Notes: a model not told the origin generated them from the letters alone. 64,000 nt of DNA from Streptomyces sp. V3I8 (GCF_030817535.1 NZ_JAUSZL010000002.1:6200001-6264000), one strand, 5' to 3'; counted from the stretch's first letter, positions 8,723 to 17,076 are shown. Numbers and translations are program-made.

Positions 8723-9040
8723 CTATACGAACACGTAGTACTCCGCCAGGCAGATCTCGGACAGGTCGTACTCGGCCAGCGACCGCTGGTACGTCGCCAC
8801 CCGCCGTTGCAGCACCGCGGCCCACACCAGCCCGGCCGCCGTGATGGCCGGGCCGGCCTGTGTCTCGCCCGACACGGTCGCCGCGATGCCGACGATCACG
8901 GCGAGCAGCGCCACGACCGGCTGCACACTCGGCTCGTGCGGCGGTGCGAACCGGCGCCGGTTCGGCGATCTCACGGGAAGGTCCTCCCAGTAGCCGCGCA
9001 GTCGCCGCACGTTCGACGACCGGCACTTCGGACATGTCAT
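8723..9040 (-). CDS. Small zinc-ribbon membrane protein, function unknown
   Basis: A 105-residue protein starting MTCPKCRSSNVRR, where one CxxC pair suggests half of a zinc ribbon or a simple metal knuckle. A basic stretch follows, then two hydrophobic helices (about residues 43-57 and 65-77), and an acidic, Tyr-rich tail (LSEICLAEYYVFV). A G-rich stretch lies before the ATG. I do not recognise a named family. It is a single gene with its own terminator. Confidence 0.6.
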   Translation of the reverse strand: MTCPKCRSSNVRRLRGYWEDLPVRSPNRRRFAPPHEPSVQPVVALLAVIVGIAATVSGETQAGPAITAAGLVWAAVLQRRVATYQRSLAEYDLSEICLAEYYVFV

Positions 9041-9359
9041 GGCAGCCCCCCAAGGCCCAGAACCCCGTTGGCGGCAGAATCGACAGCCCGAAGGGTGGCG
9101 GCAAGGGTCGCCGGTGCAGGTGTGAGCGGCGGCACAGACCGCCCGCAGCAGCAGTCCCGCCCGCCCCCGGCGAGGCGGCCGGGTAGCCGCGCGGCTACCG
9201 ACAGGAACGTTTTTCCGGCGGCCATGGGCGTGGACTCGAACGCGGGCCCGGGCTCGAACGCGGGCTCAGGCTCGAACGCGGGCTCAGGCCCGGGCCCGGG
9301 CCTGAGCCCGGACCTGGACGCGGGCTCGGGTTCTTCCGCGCCTCGACCCGCCGCAGGGG
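9041..9359. other. Gene-free stretch with short palindromes and repeats
   Basis: No convincing gene is present. An 18-bp loopless palindrome GGTAGCCGCGCGGCTACC sits at 9182-9199 and is followed by a T-run at 9210-9214. The tandem repeat and 32-bp palindrome at 9233-9310 are described separately. Confidence 0.6.
9233..9310. repeat. Three 18-base tandem repeats running into a 32-bp perfect palindrome
   Basis: GGCTCGAACGCGGGCTCA occurs exactly at 9251-9268 and 9269-9286, with a diverged copy at 9233-9250. The last copy overlaps a loopless perfect palindrome at 9279-9310. On the minus strand it lies about 50 bases past the stop of the enoyl-CoA hydratase-type gene and may terminate it. Confidence 0.75.
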
Positions 9360-10031
9360 TCAGCCCATCGGGTTGTCCCGGTCGCGCAGGGTGGCCAGCA
9401 CCGGCGCGTACATGCGGGACTTGATGGTGCCCAGCGTGGGACCCGCCTTCGCCGCCTGGGCCCGGGCGAGCTCCACCGCCGTCGCGCGTACGGAGTCCTC
9501 GGCCGCCGTGCGGTCGACGAGCCCGGCGGCCAGGGCGTCGTCGCCTCCGTAGCGGCGAGCCGTGACCATCGCCTCGTGCGCCGTGCGCGGGGTCAGCCGG
9601 GACCGGATCAGCGCGGACATGCCCGGGGTGAACGGGATGTCGATGTCGGCCTCCGGCAGGCACCAGAAACCGCGGTCGGCGCGCATCACCCGGAAGTCGT
9701 GCGCCAGGGAGAACATCGCGCCGGCCGCGAAGGTGTGCCCCTGCAGGGCGGCCACGGTGACCAGGGGCAGGGAGAGCAGGCGCGCGAACAGCTCGTGCAC
9801 GCTGACGACGTAGTCCTCGTACTGGTCGCCGTGGGCGAACAGCCAGTCCAGGTCCAGTCCGTTGGAGTAGAACTTGCCGGTGGCGGTGGTCACCAGGGCG
9901 CGCGGACCCTCCGCCTTCTCGACCTCGTCCAGCGCGGCACCGACGGCCGCGAGCCAGTCGGGGTGGAAGCGGTTCTCGCCGTCTCCCAGGTCGAGCACGA
10001 AGAGGTCGTCCTGGCGGTCGAGCATCGGCAT
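9360..10031 (-). CDS. Enoyl-CoA hydratase/isomerase family protein
   Basis: A 223-residue crotonase-fold protein. The oxyanion-hole segments are visible as FYSNGLDLDW (about 54-63) and the LQGHTFAAGAMFSLAHDFRV region (about 95-114), followed by LPEADIDIPF where a catalytic acid is expected. It is most like short delta3,delta2-enoyl-CoA isomerases. It would act on fatty acyl-CoA in beta-oxidation, but the exact substrate cannot be read from sequence. GAGGAGT lies just before the ATG. It sits between two hemicellulose loci without obvious functional connection. Confidence 0.8.
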   Translation of the reverse strand: MPMLDRQDDLFVLDLGDGENRFHPDWLAAVGAALDEVEKAEGPRALVTTATGKFYSNGLDLDWLFAHGDQYEDYVVSVHELFARLLSLPLVTVAALQGHTFAAGAMFSLAHDFRVMRADRGFWCLPEADIDIPFTPGMSALIRSRLTPRTAHEAMVTARRYGGDDALAAGLVDRTAAEDSVRATAVELARAQAAKAGPTLGTIKSRMYAPVLATLRDRDNPMG

Positions 10032-10115
10032 GGTGACTCCTCGTCGGAAAGGCTACTTGCCGGTAACTTAATGTGTGGTGTGCGGGCCGTGCAATGGCCG
10101 CGGCTCGCCGTTGCG

Positions 10116-10127
10116 CGAAAGCTTTCG
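10116..10127. promoter_or_regulatory. Perfect palindrome CGAAAGCTTTCG, possible xylan operator
   Basis: A 12-bp perfect palindrome in the gap between the divergent hydratase and CE1 esterase genes. It shares the CGAAA/TTTCG half-site with the inverted repeats upstream of the GH11 xylanase. It lies 49 bases upstream of the CebR-like box. Confidence 0.45.
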
Positions 10128-10164
10128 TTCCCGCTGGCCGGTTTCGGTCTCCATCCCGTGACCG

Positions 10165-10178
10165 TGGGAGCGCTTCCA
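10165..10178. promoter_or_regulatory. CebR-like operator TGGGAGCGCTTCCA
   Basis: Differs at one position from TGGGAGCGCTCCCA, the 14-bp palindrome bound by the cellobiose-responsive repressor CebR of streptomycetes. It lies 122 bases upstream of the esterase ATG. CBM2 domains usually bind cellulose, which fits control by cellobiose. Confidence 0.65.
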
Positions 10179-10300
10179 TGGCAGGACGACAGCGTCACAG
10201 TCATGCGCATGCCACTCGATTCGATTCCATGCCATGCCCTACCGCCGGTCCCGTCGCACGGCACGGTGTCGCCCACAGCCATGAGAGGGAAGGAACGGAC

Positions 10301-11701
10301 ATGTCCGCCACCGGCAGCAGTACCGCGAGGGGACAGACGGGACGGGAGCGACAGGTGAGGCGCAGGGGAGGGGTGAAGCGGAAGGGAGGGCTGAGGCGGT
10401 CGCGTACGGGGCCTGCCGTGTTCCTCGGAGTGTTCGGGGTGCTGGCGTCCCTGCTCGCCACCCTGCTCCTCGGCGCACCCGGGGCCGTCGCCCGCGAGCC
10501 GGCCCCGCGGGCGCCGGAGGCTTCGGCCGCCGCGCTCACCGAGGTCACCGGCTTCGGCAGCAACCCCAGCGACCTGCAGATGTACCTCTACGTACCGGAC
10601 AGCGTCACCGCGCACCCCGCGGTCGTGGTGGCCGTCCACTACTGCACGGGGTCCGGGCCCGCCATGTACTCCGGCACCGAGTGGGCCTCGCTGGCCGACC
10701 GCTACGGGTTCGTCGTCTACCCGTCGGTCACCCGCGCCAGCAAGTGCTTCGACGTCTCCTCGCCGCAGGCGCTCACGCGAGGCGGGGGCAGCGATCCGGT
10801 CGGCATCAGGTCGATGGTCGACTGGGTGGTCCGTACGTACGCGGCCGACACCGGCCGCGTCTTCGCCACCGGCATCTCCTCCGGCGCCATGATGACGAAC
10901 GTCCTGCTGGGCGACTACCCCGACGTGTTCGCGGCGGGCGCCGCGTTCTCGGGCGTGCCGTTCGGCTGCTTCGCCACCACCGACGGCTCCGAGTGGAACA
11001 GCGCGTGCAGCGGCGGAACCGTGCTGCGCACCCCGCAGGAGTGGGGCGCCCTGGTGCGCAACGCCTACCCCGGCTACTCCGGACCGCGGCCACGCATGCA
11101 GGTGTGGCACGGCACCGAGGACGACGTGCTGCGCTACCCCAACTTCGGGGAGGAGATCGACCAGTGGACCGACGTGCTGGGCGTCGGCCGGACCCCGGCC
11201 GCCACCGACTCGCCCCAGTCCGGCTGGACCCGTACCCGCTACGGGGCCACCGGTGACCGGGCCCCCGTCGAGGCGATCAGCCTCCAGGGCGTCGGCCACA
11301 ACCTGTACGCCGGCGGCATGGCGGCCCGCGCCCTCACGTTCTTCGGTCTGGACGCCTCCGGTCCCGCGCCCCAGCCCCAGCCGGGCGGCTGCAGGGTGAC
11401 CGCCACCACCAGCGCCTGGAACACGGGTCTGACCGGCTCCGTGACGATCACCAACACCGGCACCACCCGCGTCGAGGGCTGGCGGCTGGACTTCACCCTG
11501 CCGTCCGGGCAGACCGTCACCAACGGGTGGGGCGCCACGTACGCCCCGGCGAGCGGCGCGGTGACGGCCACCGGTGCCGCGTACAACGCCACGATCGCGC
11601 CGAACGCGAGCGTCACCATCGGGTACCAGGCGAACCACACCGGGAACAGCTCGGCGCCCGCCGCCTTCTCCCTCAACGGGACCGTCTGCGGCGCTGGTTA
11701 G
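10301..11701 (+). CDS. Secreted CE1-type acetylxylan/feruloyl esterase with C-terminal CBM2
   Basis: A 466-residue secreted esterase of the PHB-depolymerase/CE1 group. A long basic N-terminal segment precedes the signal helix (about 38-64). The alpha/beta hydrolase domain runs to about 350, with the nucleophile Ser193 in GISSG, Asp274 in WHGTEDD and His333 in GVGHNLY as likely triad. A short PQPQPGG linker joins a CBM2 domain (364-464, bounded by cysteines as in the family) that should hold the enzyme on cellulose or xylan. It would release acetyl or feruloyl groups. AAGGAA precedes the ATG, and a CebR-like box and a CGAAAGCTTTCG palindrome lie upstream. Acetylxylan and feruloyl esterase cannot be told apart by eye. 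Confidence 0.88.
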   Translation: MSATGSSTARGQTGRERQVRRRGGVKRKGGLRRSRTGPAVFLGVFGVLASLLATLLLGAPGAVAREPAPRAPEASAAALTEVTGFGSNPSDLQMYLYVPDSVTAHPAVVVAVHYCTGSGPAMYSGTEWASLADRYGFVVYPSVTRASKCFDVSSPQALTRGGGSDPVGIRSMVDWVVRTYAADTGRVFATGISSGAMMTNVLLGDYPDVFAAGAAFSGVPFGCFATTDGSEWNSACSGGTVLRTPQEWGALVRNAYPGYSGPRPRMQVWHGTEDDVLRYPNFGEEIDQWTDVLGVGRTPAATDSPQSGWTRTRYGATGDRAPVEAISLQGVGHNLYAGGMAARALTFFGLDASGPAPQPQPGGCRVTATTSAWNTGLTGSVTITNTGTTRVEGWRLDFTLPSGQTVTNGWGATYAPASGAVTATGAAYNATIAPNASVTIGYQANHTGNSSAPAAFSLNGTVCGAG

Positions 11702-11770
11702 GTCACCGGGCCGGTGGCCGGGAGTCCGACCGGCCCGGCCGTCGGTACGGCTGCCGGCGCGCCCGTCGGC

Positions 11771-12325
11771 CTAGCTACCGCTGCCGCTGTGGCCGTCGCG
11801 GTGGCCGGCGCCGTGATCGTCGGTGTCCGGGGCCGCCGGCAGCAGATCGTGGAGCTGGGTGAACCGCTGGGCGCACGCCGTCCGGGCGATGGCCTGTGAG
11901 ACGGCGTCGGCCAGCGGGCCCGTGGACTCGCTCAGCAGCCGGCGGGCCTTCTCCGTGAGCGCCACCTCTATGCCGCGCCGGTCGCCGCACGCCGAGTTCC
12001 TGGTGACCAGGCCCGCGTGCTGCAGGCAGGCCACCTGATAGGTCAGCCGTGTCTTCGGGCGGCCCAGCAGCTCCGCGATCCGGGTCATCCGCAGGCTGGC
12101 GCCGGGCTGGTCGGCCAGCAGGCACAGCACCAGGAACTCGTCGTGCGAGACCCCCATGGCGTCCTTGACGCGTGAGCGCAGCTGCTGCTCGATCGTCCCC
12201 GCCGCCGCCAGCAACCGCATCCAGGACCGCAGTTCCACCGGCAGCAGACCGTCCTCGGGCTGCTCGGCGGGGGTGGGGGAGCCGGAGGCGGCGGATGACG
12301 CAGAGGAGGCGGAAGAGGCGGTCAT
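11771..12325 (-). CDS. MarR-family transcriptional regulator
   Basis: A 184-residue winged-helix regulator. After an Ala/Ser-rich start, helices lead into SHDEFLVLCLLADQPG and the recognition segment MTRIAELLGRPKTRLTYQVACLQHAGLV, then the wing with a conserved DRRG motif. The C-terminal tail is Asp/Gly/His-rich. It is divergent from the YceI gene, and the 115-base gap contains the perfect palindrome ATCCAAATTTGGAT with a second half-site near its own start. It therefore very probably represses both itself and YceI. The inducer is unknown. Confidence 0.85.
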   Translation of the reverse strand: MTASSASSASSAASGSPTPAEQPEDGLLPVELRSWMRLLAAAGTIEQQLRSRVKDAMGVSHDEFLVLCLLADQPGASLRMTRIAELLGRPKTRLTYQVACLQHAGLVTRNSACGDRRGIEVALTEKARRLLSESTGPLADAVSQAIARTACAQRFTQLHDLLPAAPDTDDHGAGHRDGHSGSGS

Positions 12326-12352
12326 GATGCCCCAGTCTACCGGTTGTTCATT

Positions 12353-12403
12353 TTTGGATGACCCGCTAGCGTGTGGTCGTCCCATGGTCATCCAAATTTG
12401 GAT
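12353..12403. promoter_or_regulatory. MarR operator region between the divergent marR and yceI genes
   Basis: A perfect 14-bp palindrome ATCCAAATTTGGAT spans 12390-12403. An 11-bp arm TTTGGATGACC at 12353-12363 is also an exact reverse complement of GGTCATCCAAA at 12386-12396. The spacing suggests two regulator dimers, one per promoter. Confidence 0.7.
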
Positions 12404-12440
12404 TACTGATCCGTCCGACCGCACCTTCAGGAGAAATCCC

Positions 12441-12956
12441 ATGACCGTCGCTGTGAAAACCGGCCTGTGGCAGCTCGACACCGCCCGCTCCACCGTCGCG
12501 ATCAAGCACAGGACGATGTGGGGCCTGGTCACCGTGAAGGGCGTTTTCGGCGATGTCACGGGTCAGGGCGAGGTCCGGCCCGACGGCGGCGCGAGCGGCA
12601 CCGTCACCCTGGGCGCCGCGTCGCTGGACACCAAGAACACCAAGCGCGACACACACCTGCGCGGTCCCGACTTCTTCGATGCCGAGCGGCACCCGACCGT
12701 CGTCTTCGCCGTCCACGACGCCGCGCTCCGCCAGGACGACACCGTCGCGATCAGCGGTGAGCTGACCGTCCGCGGTGTCAGCCGGCCGCAGTCCGCCACC
12801 GCCACGCTCACCGAGTCGAGCGCCGACGGGGTCACGCTGACCGCGGAGTTCACCGTGGACCGGGACCAGTTCGGCCTGGGCTGGAACCAGCTGGGCATGC
12901 TGCGGGGGCTGACGACGGTCACGTCGACGCTCCGGTTCACGCGCACGCCCGCCTAG
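12441..12956 (+). CDS. YceI-family lipid/isoprenoid-binding-like protein
   Basis: A 171-residue beta-barrel protein. It starts GLWQLDTARSTVAIKHRTMWGLVTVKGVF, the usual YceI opening, and keeps DFFDAERHPTVVF and the C-terminal DRDQFGLGWNQLGML stretch. Family members bind polyisoprenoid or fatty acid chains. No signal peptide is present, so it would be cytoplasmic, as is common for streptomycete copies. CAGGAGAAA lies before the ATG. It is divergent from and probably controlled by the MarR gene, and ends 8 bases from the convergent gene. Confidence 0.88.
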   Translation: MTVAVKTGLWQLDTARSTVAIKHRTMWGLVTVKGVFGDVTGQGEVRPDGGASGTVTLGAASLDTKNTKRDTHLRGPDFFDAERHPTVVFAVHDAALRQDDTVAISGELTVRGVSRPQSATATLTESSADGVTLTAEFTVDRDQFGLGWNQLGMLRGLTTVTSTLRFTRTPA

Positions 12957-12964
12957 GTCCCGGC

Positions 12965-13312
12965 TCAGCCGTCCTTTCCGGTCGCCCTCCGGGCCGGTGG
13001 GTCGGCGTCGAGTTCGGCGAGGTGGTGTTCCCAGCGCTCCCGGCGCTGGGCCGGCGACTGCTCCCACCACGGTGTGCCGCGTTCCCCGAGCGCGACCTTC
13101 GCGTGCTGTACGCGGGCGCGGGCGGCGCGCTCGGCCCGCTCGTCGCCGGCGGTGGTCGCCGAGCGCACCGCGCGGCGCGCCGCCATGAGGTGCTGCCGCA
13201 GCCGGGCCGAGACGTCCTCGGGGAGGGACGGGTCGGTGGCCCGCCACTTCCGCCCCTTGATGACGACGTGATGCCCATCGGGTGTCTTCTCCGGCGTGCT
13301 GTGTGCGTTCAC
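12965..13312 (-). CDS. Conserved hypothetical protein, often labelled biopolymer transporter Tol
   Basis: A 115-residue soluble, Arg/Ala-rich helical protein (KGRKWRATDPSLPEDV, then an Arg-rich helix, then LGERGTPWWEQSPAQRRERW). I recognise it as a family present in streptomycetes that databases label biopolymer transporter Tol, a name the sequence does not support: it has no membrane segment or Tol domain. Its ATG overlaps the stop of the MazG-like gene by 4 bases, so the two are co-translated. Confidence 0.6.
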   Translation of the reverse strand: MNAHSTPEKTPDGHHVVIKGRKWRATDPSLPEDVSARLRQHLMAARRAVRSATTAGDERAERAARARVQHAKVALGERGTPWWEQSPAQRRERWEHHLAELDADPPARRATGKDG

Positions 13313-13692
13313 CTGGGCGATCCCGGCTGTCCGGTCCCGCTCGCGGGAGCCGGTCCGGGTCCGGGCCCGGTGGAGCGGTCCGTCACGCGTGCCAGGTGCG
13401 CGGAGAAGACCTCGCGGGCGTCCGGCGAGAGGGTGCGCAGGGCGACCGCGGCCGTGATGATCACGTCGCAGAGCTCGGACCGTACGTCGTCCCAGGTGTG
13501 CGACGTGCCCTTGCGCGGGTTCTGGCCGGTGGCGCCGATGACGGCCTCGGCGACCTCACCGACCTCCTCCGAGAGCTTCAGCATCCGCAGGAGCAGCGTC
13601 TCCCGCGGCGGGCGGGCCGGCTGGGACCGTGCCAGCCAGTCCTGGAGGTGCTCGATGGACTCCCAGAAATCGTCGAGATCGTCGGCGCTCAT
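13309..13692 (-). CDS. MazG-like NTP pyrophosphohydrolase
   Basis: A 127-residue all-helical protein. The metal-binding ExxE segment is LKLSEEVGEVAEAVIG (about 38-53) and the second acidic helix is SELCDVIITAAVAL (about 73-86). MazG-type enzymes hydrolyse nucleoside triphosphates to monophosphates and clear altered nucleotides. The C-terminus is a Pro/Gly-rich tail. It is first gene of a two-gene unit with the small hypothetical protein. Confidence 0.75.
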   Translation of the reverse strand: MSADDLDDFWESIEHLQDWLARSQPARPPRETLLLRMLKLSEEVGEVAEAVIGATGQNPRKGTSHTWDDVRSELCDVIITAAVALRTLSPDAREVFSAHLARVTDRSTGPGPGPAPASGTGQPGSPR

Positions 13693-13713
13693 GGGATCCA
13701 GACTGCCCGACGG

Positions 13714-14280
13714 CTACGAGTTGTACCTCGCGCCCTCCTCGTCGAACAGCTGCTCCTGCGCGTCCTCCTGCTGCCGGCGCACCCGCGCGTACCGCGCCCC
13801 CACCACCGCCACGGTCGCCGCGGCCGTTCCGGCGAGCGCGGCCGGCACCATCCAGCCGCGGTCGAACCTGTGGCCGAAGACGTGGTCGAGGGAGATCCGG
13901 CCGGGGCCCGTGACGGCCAGGCCCGCCGCCGCGAGTCCCAGGTACGCCGCGTGCTCGTACCCGCCGCTCTGCGCGAAGAAGCCGTTCGGCGCGTGGACCG
14001 CGGAAGCGCCCGCCATCGCCCCGGCCGCCGCCGCCCCCGCCGCCGGGGTCGCCAGGCCCAGCGCGAGGAGCGCGCCGCCGCCCGCCTCCGCCAGGCCCGC
14101 GGCGGCGGCACTCGCCCTCCCGGGTGCGTACCCGATCGACTCCATGAACTCGCCGGTCCCGGCGAGCCCGCCGCCGCCGAACCAGCCGAAGAGCTTCTGC
14201 GCCCCGTGGGCCGCCAGGACTCCGCCCGTACCGAGGCGGAGCAGCAGCAGTCCCAGATCACGTCGGTCGAAAGCTGTCAC
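13714..14280 (-). CDS. DoxX-family membrane protein
   Basis: A 188-residue membrane protein with four hydrophobic helices. It opens DLGLLLLRLGTGGVLAAHGAQKLFGWFGGGG, the usual DoxX start. A short basic C-terminal tail (RRQQEDAQEQLFDEEG) is cytoplasmic. The GTG at 14280 was chosen because AGGAG sits ten bases upstream and the family sequence begins just after it. DoxX relatives take part in thiol or redox stress in mycobacteria; here no partner gene adjoins it. Confidence 0.8.
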   Translation of the reverse strand: MTAFDRRDLGLLLLRLGTGGVLAAHGAQKLFGWFGGGGLAGTGEFMESIGYAPGRASAAAAGLAEAGGGALLALGLATPAAGAAAAGAMAGASAVHAPNGFFAQSGGYEHAAYLGLAAAGLAVTGPGRISLDHVFGHRFDRGWMVPAALAGTAAATVAVVGARYARVRRQQEDAQEQLFDEEGARYNS

Positions 14281-14407
14281 GGTCCCGTCGCTCCTCGCTG
14301 TCCGCACCCGTACGGTCCCTGCCGGCCCGTACGCACCCGCCCACCGTCGCACCGAAGGACCGACCGAGCCCTCGTCCGCGCCGCCAATCGGGTGGCGGGC
14401 GGCTCCG

Positions 14408-15100
14408 TCACCCCGCGGGCACCGGTTCCTGTGCGGTCAGGGAGATGCGGCCCTCCTCGATCGTCGCGACCCGGGGTGCGCGCCGGGCGATCGACGAGTC
14501 GTGCGTGACCATGACGAACGTCAGCCCGTGCTCGCGCCACAGCCCTTCGAGCAGGGCCATGATGTCGTCGCGGGTGCCCTCGTCGAGGTTGCCGGTGGGT
14601 TCGTCGGCGAGCAGCACCTTCGGGTTCTTGACCAGCGCGCGGGCGATCGCGACCCGCTGCTGCTGACCGCCGGACAGCTCACCGGGCGCATGGGTGAGGC
14701 GGTCGCCGAGACCGACCGAGCCCAGCGCCCCGGCGGCCTTCGCGCGCCGCTCGGCCGGCCTGACCCCGAGCGGTACGAGGGCGGTCTCGACGTTCTCCTG
14801 CGCGGTGAGCGTCGGGATGAGGTTGAACGACTGGAAGATGATGCCGATCTTTTCCGCGCGCAGCCGGGTCAGCCGGGCCTCGCCGATGGACGCGAGGTCC
14901 ACGCCGTCCAGTTCGACGCTGCCGGAGGACGGACGGTCCAGGCCGCCGATCATCTGCAGCAGCGTCGACTTGCCGCCGCCGGTGGGGCCCTGGATGACGA
15001 GCTGGTCGCCGTCCTCGATGGTGAGGTCGACGCCGCGCAGCGCCTCCACGGTCTCCTTGCCTCTCGTGTAGTGCTTGGTGACGCCGGTGAGCTTGTACAT
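14408..15100 (-). CDS. ABC exporter ATP-binding protein, MacB/LolD type
   Basis: A 230-residue ABC ATPase. It has Walker A GPTGGGKST (about 39-47), the Q-loop in IIFQSFNLIPTLTAQEN, signature LSGGQQQR, Walker B VLLADEPTGNLD and an H-loop in VMVTHD. This order is typical of the MacB/LolD/FtsE group that works with a FtsX-like permease. The partner permease gene lies upstream (57-base gap), so the two form one operon. Confidence 0.92.
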   Translation of the reverse strand: MYKLTGVTKHYTRGKETVEALRGVDLTIEDGDQLVIQGPTGGGKSTLLQMIGGLDRPSSGSVELDGVDLASIGEARLTRLRAEKIGIIFQSFNLIPTLTAQENVETALVPLGVRPAERRAKAAGALGSVGLGDRLTHAPGELSGGQQQRVAIARALVKNPKVLLADEPTGNLDEGTRDDIMALLEGLWREHGLTFVMVTHDSSIARRAPRVATIEEGRISLTAQEPVPAG

Positions 15101-15157
15101 AGGTCTTCTCCGTACCGAGCCGTGGTGTTGGCGTGCCGTGGTGTCGGGGGTGGTGGG

Positions 15158-16642
15158 TTACGACACGCTGCGCAGCGCGTCGGCCGGGCGCATCCGGGAG
15201 GCGCGCCAGCCGCCCATGGCGCCGGCGATCAGGCCGCCCGCGACCGCGAGGCCCACGGCGAGCGCGATGGTGGTGACGGAGACCGGCGCGGACAGGGCGA
15301 TGTCGAGGGTGCTCGACGCGCCCTGCCCGCCGCGGCCGCCCCCGCCCGGTCCGCCGCCACCGGGTCCGCCGCCCTGGCCGCCCGTGGCGCCGAGCTCGGC
15401 CGTGAGGGTCGGGCTGACGGCCGTGACCGCGTACGCCGCCGTCAGCCCGAGGGCGATGCCGAGTGCTCCGCCGAGCAGGCCGTTCACGACCGACTCGCCG
15501 ACGACCTGCCGGGTGACCTTGCGGCTCGGCCAGCCGAGCGCCTTCAGCGTGCCGAATTCCCGCACCCGGCGGCTGACCGCCGACGAGGTGAGCAGCGCGG
15601 CGACGAGGAACGCGGCGGCCAGCACCGCGATCGAGAGCCACTTGCCGACACTCGTCGCGAGGTCGGAGGCCGTCGACAGCGAACCGGAGACGGTGTCCGC
15701 GAGATCGGCCGAGGTCGTCACCGTCGTGCCCGGGATGTTCTTCTGGATGGCCGACTTGACCGCGTCGATCCGCTGCGAGTCGGACGCCTTCACATAGATC
15801 GTGGAGATCTTGTTCTTGGCGTCACCGAGTGTCTGGGCCTGCTTGAGCGGCAGGTAGACGTCGGTGGTGGAGTCGCTGCTGTCCGGCGTCGCGATCCCGA
15901 TGACCTTGTACTCGGTACCGGAGATCTTGACGCTCTCGCCGACGGTGTACTTGTTCTCCTTGGCGTACGACGTGCTGAGCACCGCGACCTTCGCGTCGGT
16001 CTGCGCGGCCGTGAACGTCCTGCCCTTGCTGATCTTCGTGGTGGCGAGCGGACCCAGCTCCTGGTCCGTGACGTCGACACCCGAGACGGAGTACGAGTTC
16101 ACGTCGAAGGAGGCGCCGCCGCCCTGCACCTGGGGCTGGCCGGTCGAACCGCCGCCGCCCGTACCGCCGGGGCCGCCGCCCTGGTCCTGCGAGCCCTGCG
16201 AGGAGGTGTCGGTCCTGGCCTTGCCCTGGGTGAAACTGCCGTCGACCTTCGTGACGTTCAGGGTCAGCGCGCCCACCGCGCTCGCCACGTCCTTCTGCGC
16301 GGTGACCTTCCGGACGAGGGAGGACGCGAGCGTCTGACCGCCCTGTGCCGTCACGCGGTCCGAGCTCTGCTTCTCGTCGTCGTCGGAACCGGCGTCGAAT
16401 TCGAAGGTCGGTCTGCCCGACTGGTTGCCGCTCCCGGAGGGCGCCTCCCTGGCCTTGGTGACCGTCATGTCGGTGCCGAGGCCGTACAACGACTGCAGGA
16501 CCTTGTCCTGCGCCTGTGCCATGCCGGCCGACACCGAGTTGACGGTGATGACCAGCGCGATTCCGAGCGCCAGACCCATGGCGATGACCAGAGCCGACTT
16601 CTTGCGCCGGCTCAGCTCGCGCTTGAGATAGATGCCAAACAT
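15158..16642 (-). CDS. MacB/FtsX-type ABC transporter permease
   Basis: A 494-residue permease. One N-terminal helix (about 18-42) is followed by a large outside domain of about 250 residues, and three C-terminal helices form the FtsX domain. Two Gly/Gln/Ser-rich low-complexity loops are inserted: one in the outer domain around GGGPGGTGGGGSTGQPQ and one between the last helices around GGGPGGGGPGGGGRGG. AGGGA lies six bases before the ATG. It would use ATP hydrolysis in the partner to move a substrate or exert force across the membrane. The substrate is unknown. Confidence 0.88.
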   Translation of the reverse strand: MFGIYLKRELSRRKKSALVIAMGLALGIALVITVNSVSAGMAQAQDKVLQSLYGLGTDMTVTKAREAPSGSGNQSGRPTFEFDAGSDDDEKQSSDRVTAQGGQTLASSLVRKVTAQKDVASAVGALTLNVTKVDGSFTQGKARTDTSSQGSQDQGGGPGGTGGGGSTGQPQVQGGGASFDVNSYSVSGVDVTDQELGPLATTKISKGRTFTAAQTDAKVAVLSTSYAKENKYTVGESVKISGTEYKVIGIATPDSSDSTTDVYLPLKQAQTLGDAKNKISTIYVKASDSQRIDAVKSAIQKNIPGTTVTTSADLADTVSGSLSTASDLATSVGKWLSIAVLAAAFLVAALLTSSAVSRRVREFGTLKALGWPSRKVTRQVVGESVVNGLLGGALGIALGLTAAYAVTAVSPTLTAELGATGGQGGGPGGGGPGGGGRGGQGASSTLDIALSAPVSVTTIALAVGLAVAGGLIAGAMGGWRASRMRPADALRSVS

Positions 16643-17076
16643 CCCGTTCCCTAAGGTTCTTGGCGCCCGCTGTGGGCGCTGCCACAAGCTATGGACGAAC
16701 CTTTGAGGAACCCTGAGCAGGGAATGTGCGAGAGCTGAGAATGCGGGCCCGGACATCGGAATTCTCTGAGCGGGCCGTTCATGGGCAGCCGTTCCGGGCG
16801 CCGGACCGTGATCCCGCGTGGCGCGGAACCCCCTCCCGACCGGCACCGGAACGGCTGCCGCCCTCCCCCTGGATGTGGCACGGAAGACCAGTGTTCCAAG
16901 TGTGAAGTTCTGGTGGAGAAGAGGCGATCATATGCCTCCCAGCGCCCGGAATGAACCGGACCAACTACTTCCACTTGTGCAGATCGCGGATCGCGGTCCC
17001 GGGTGCTTCCGGTGTTCCCAGTGCTTTCGGTGCCGTCGGTACCGCCGGTGCTGTCGCAGCGCCCCGCCGGTGGGGG
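16643..17076. other. Gene-free stretch upstream of the MacB-type operon
   Basis: I see no supported gene. On the minus strand TAGCTT (complement of 16689-16694) is a possible -10 box. A small hairpin (GCGCCC 16663-16668 with GGGCGC 16674-16679) sits in the leader of the permease gene. The remainder is the 3' side of the SDR gene. Confidence 0.4.

Noticed and set aside
13022..16654. 1210-codon open plus-strand frame across several minus-strand genes
   Set aside because: It runs antisense to MazG, DoxX and both ABC genes, whose products have clear family motifs; its own translation has none.
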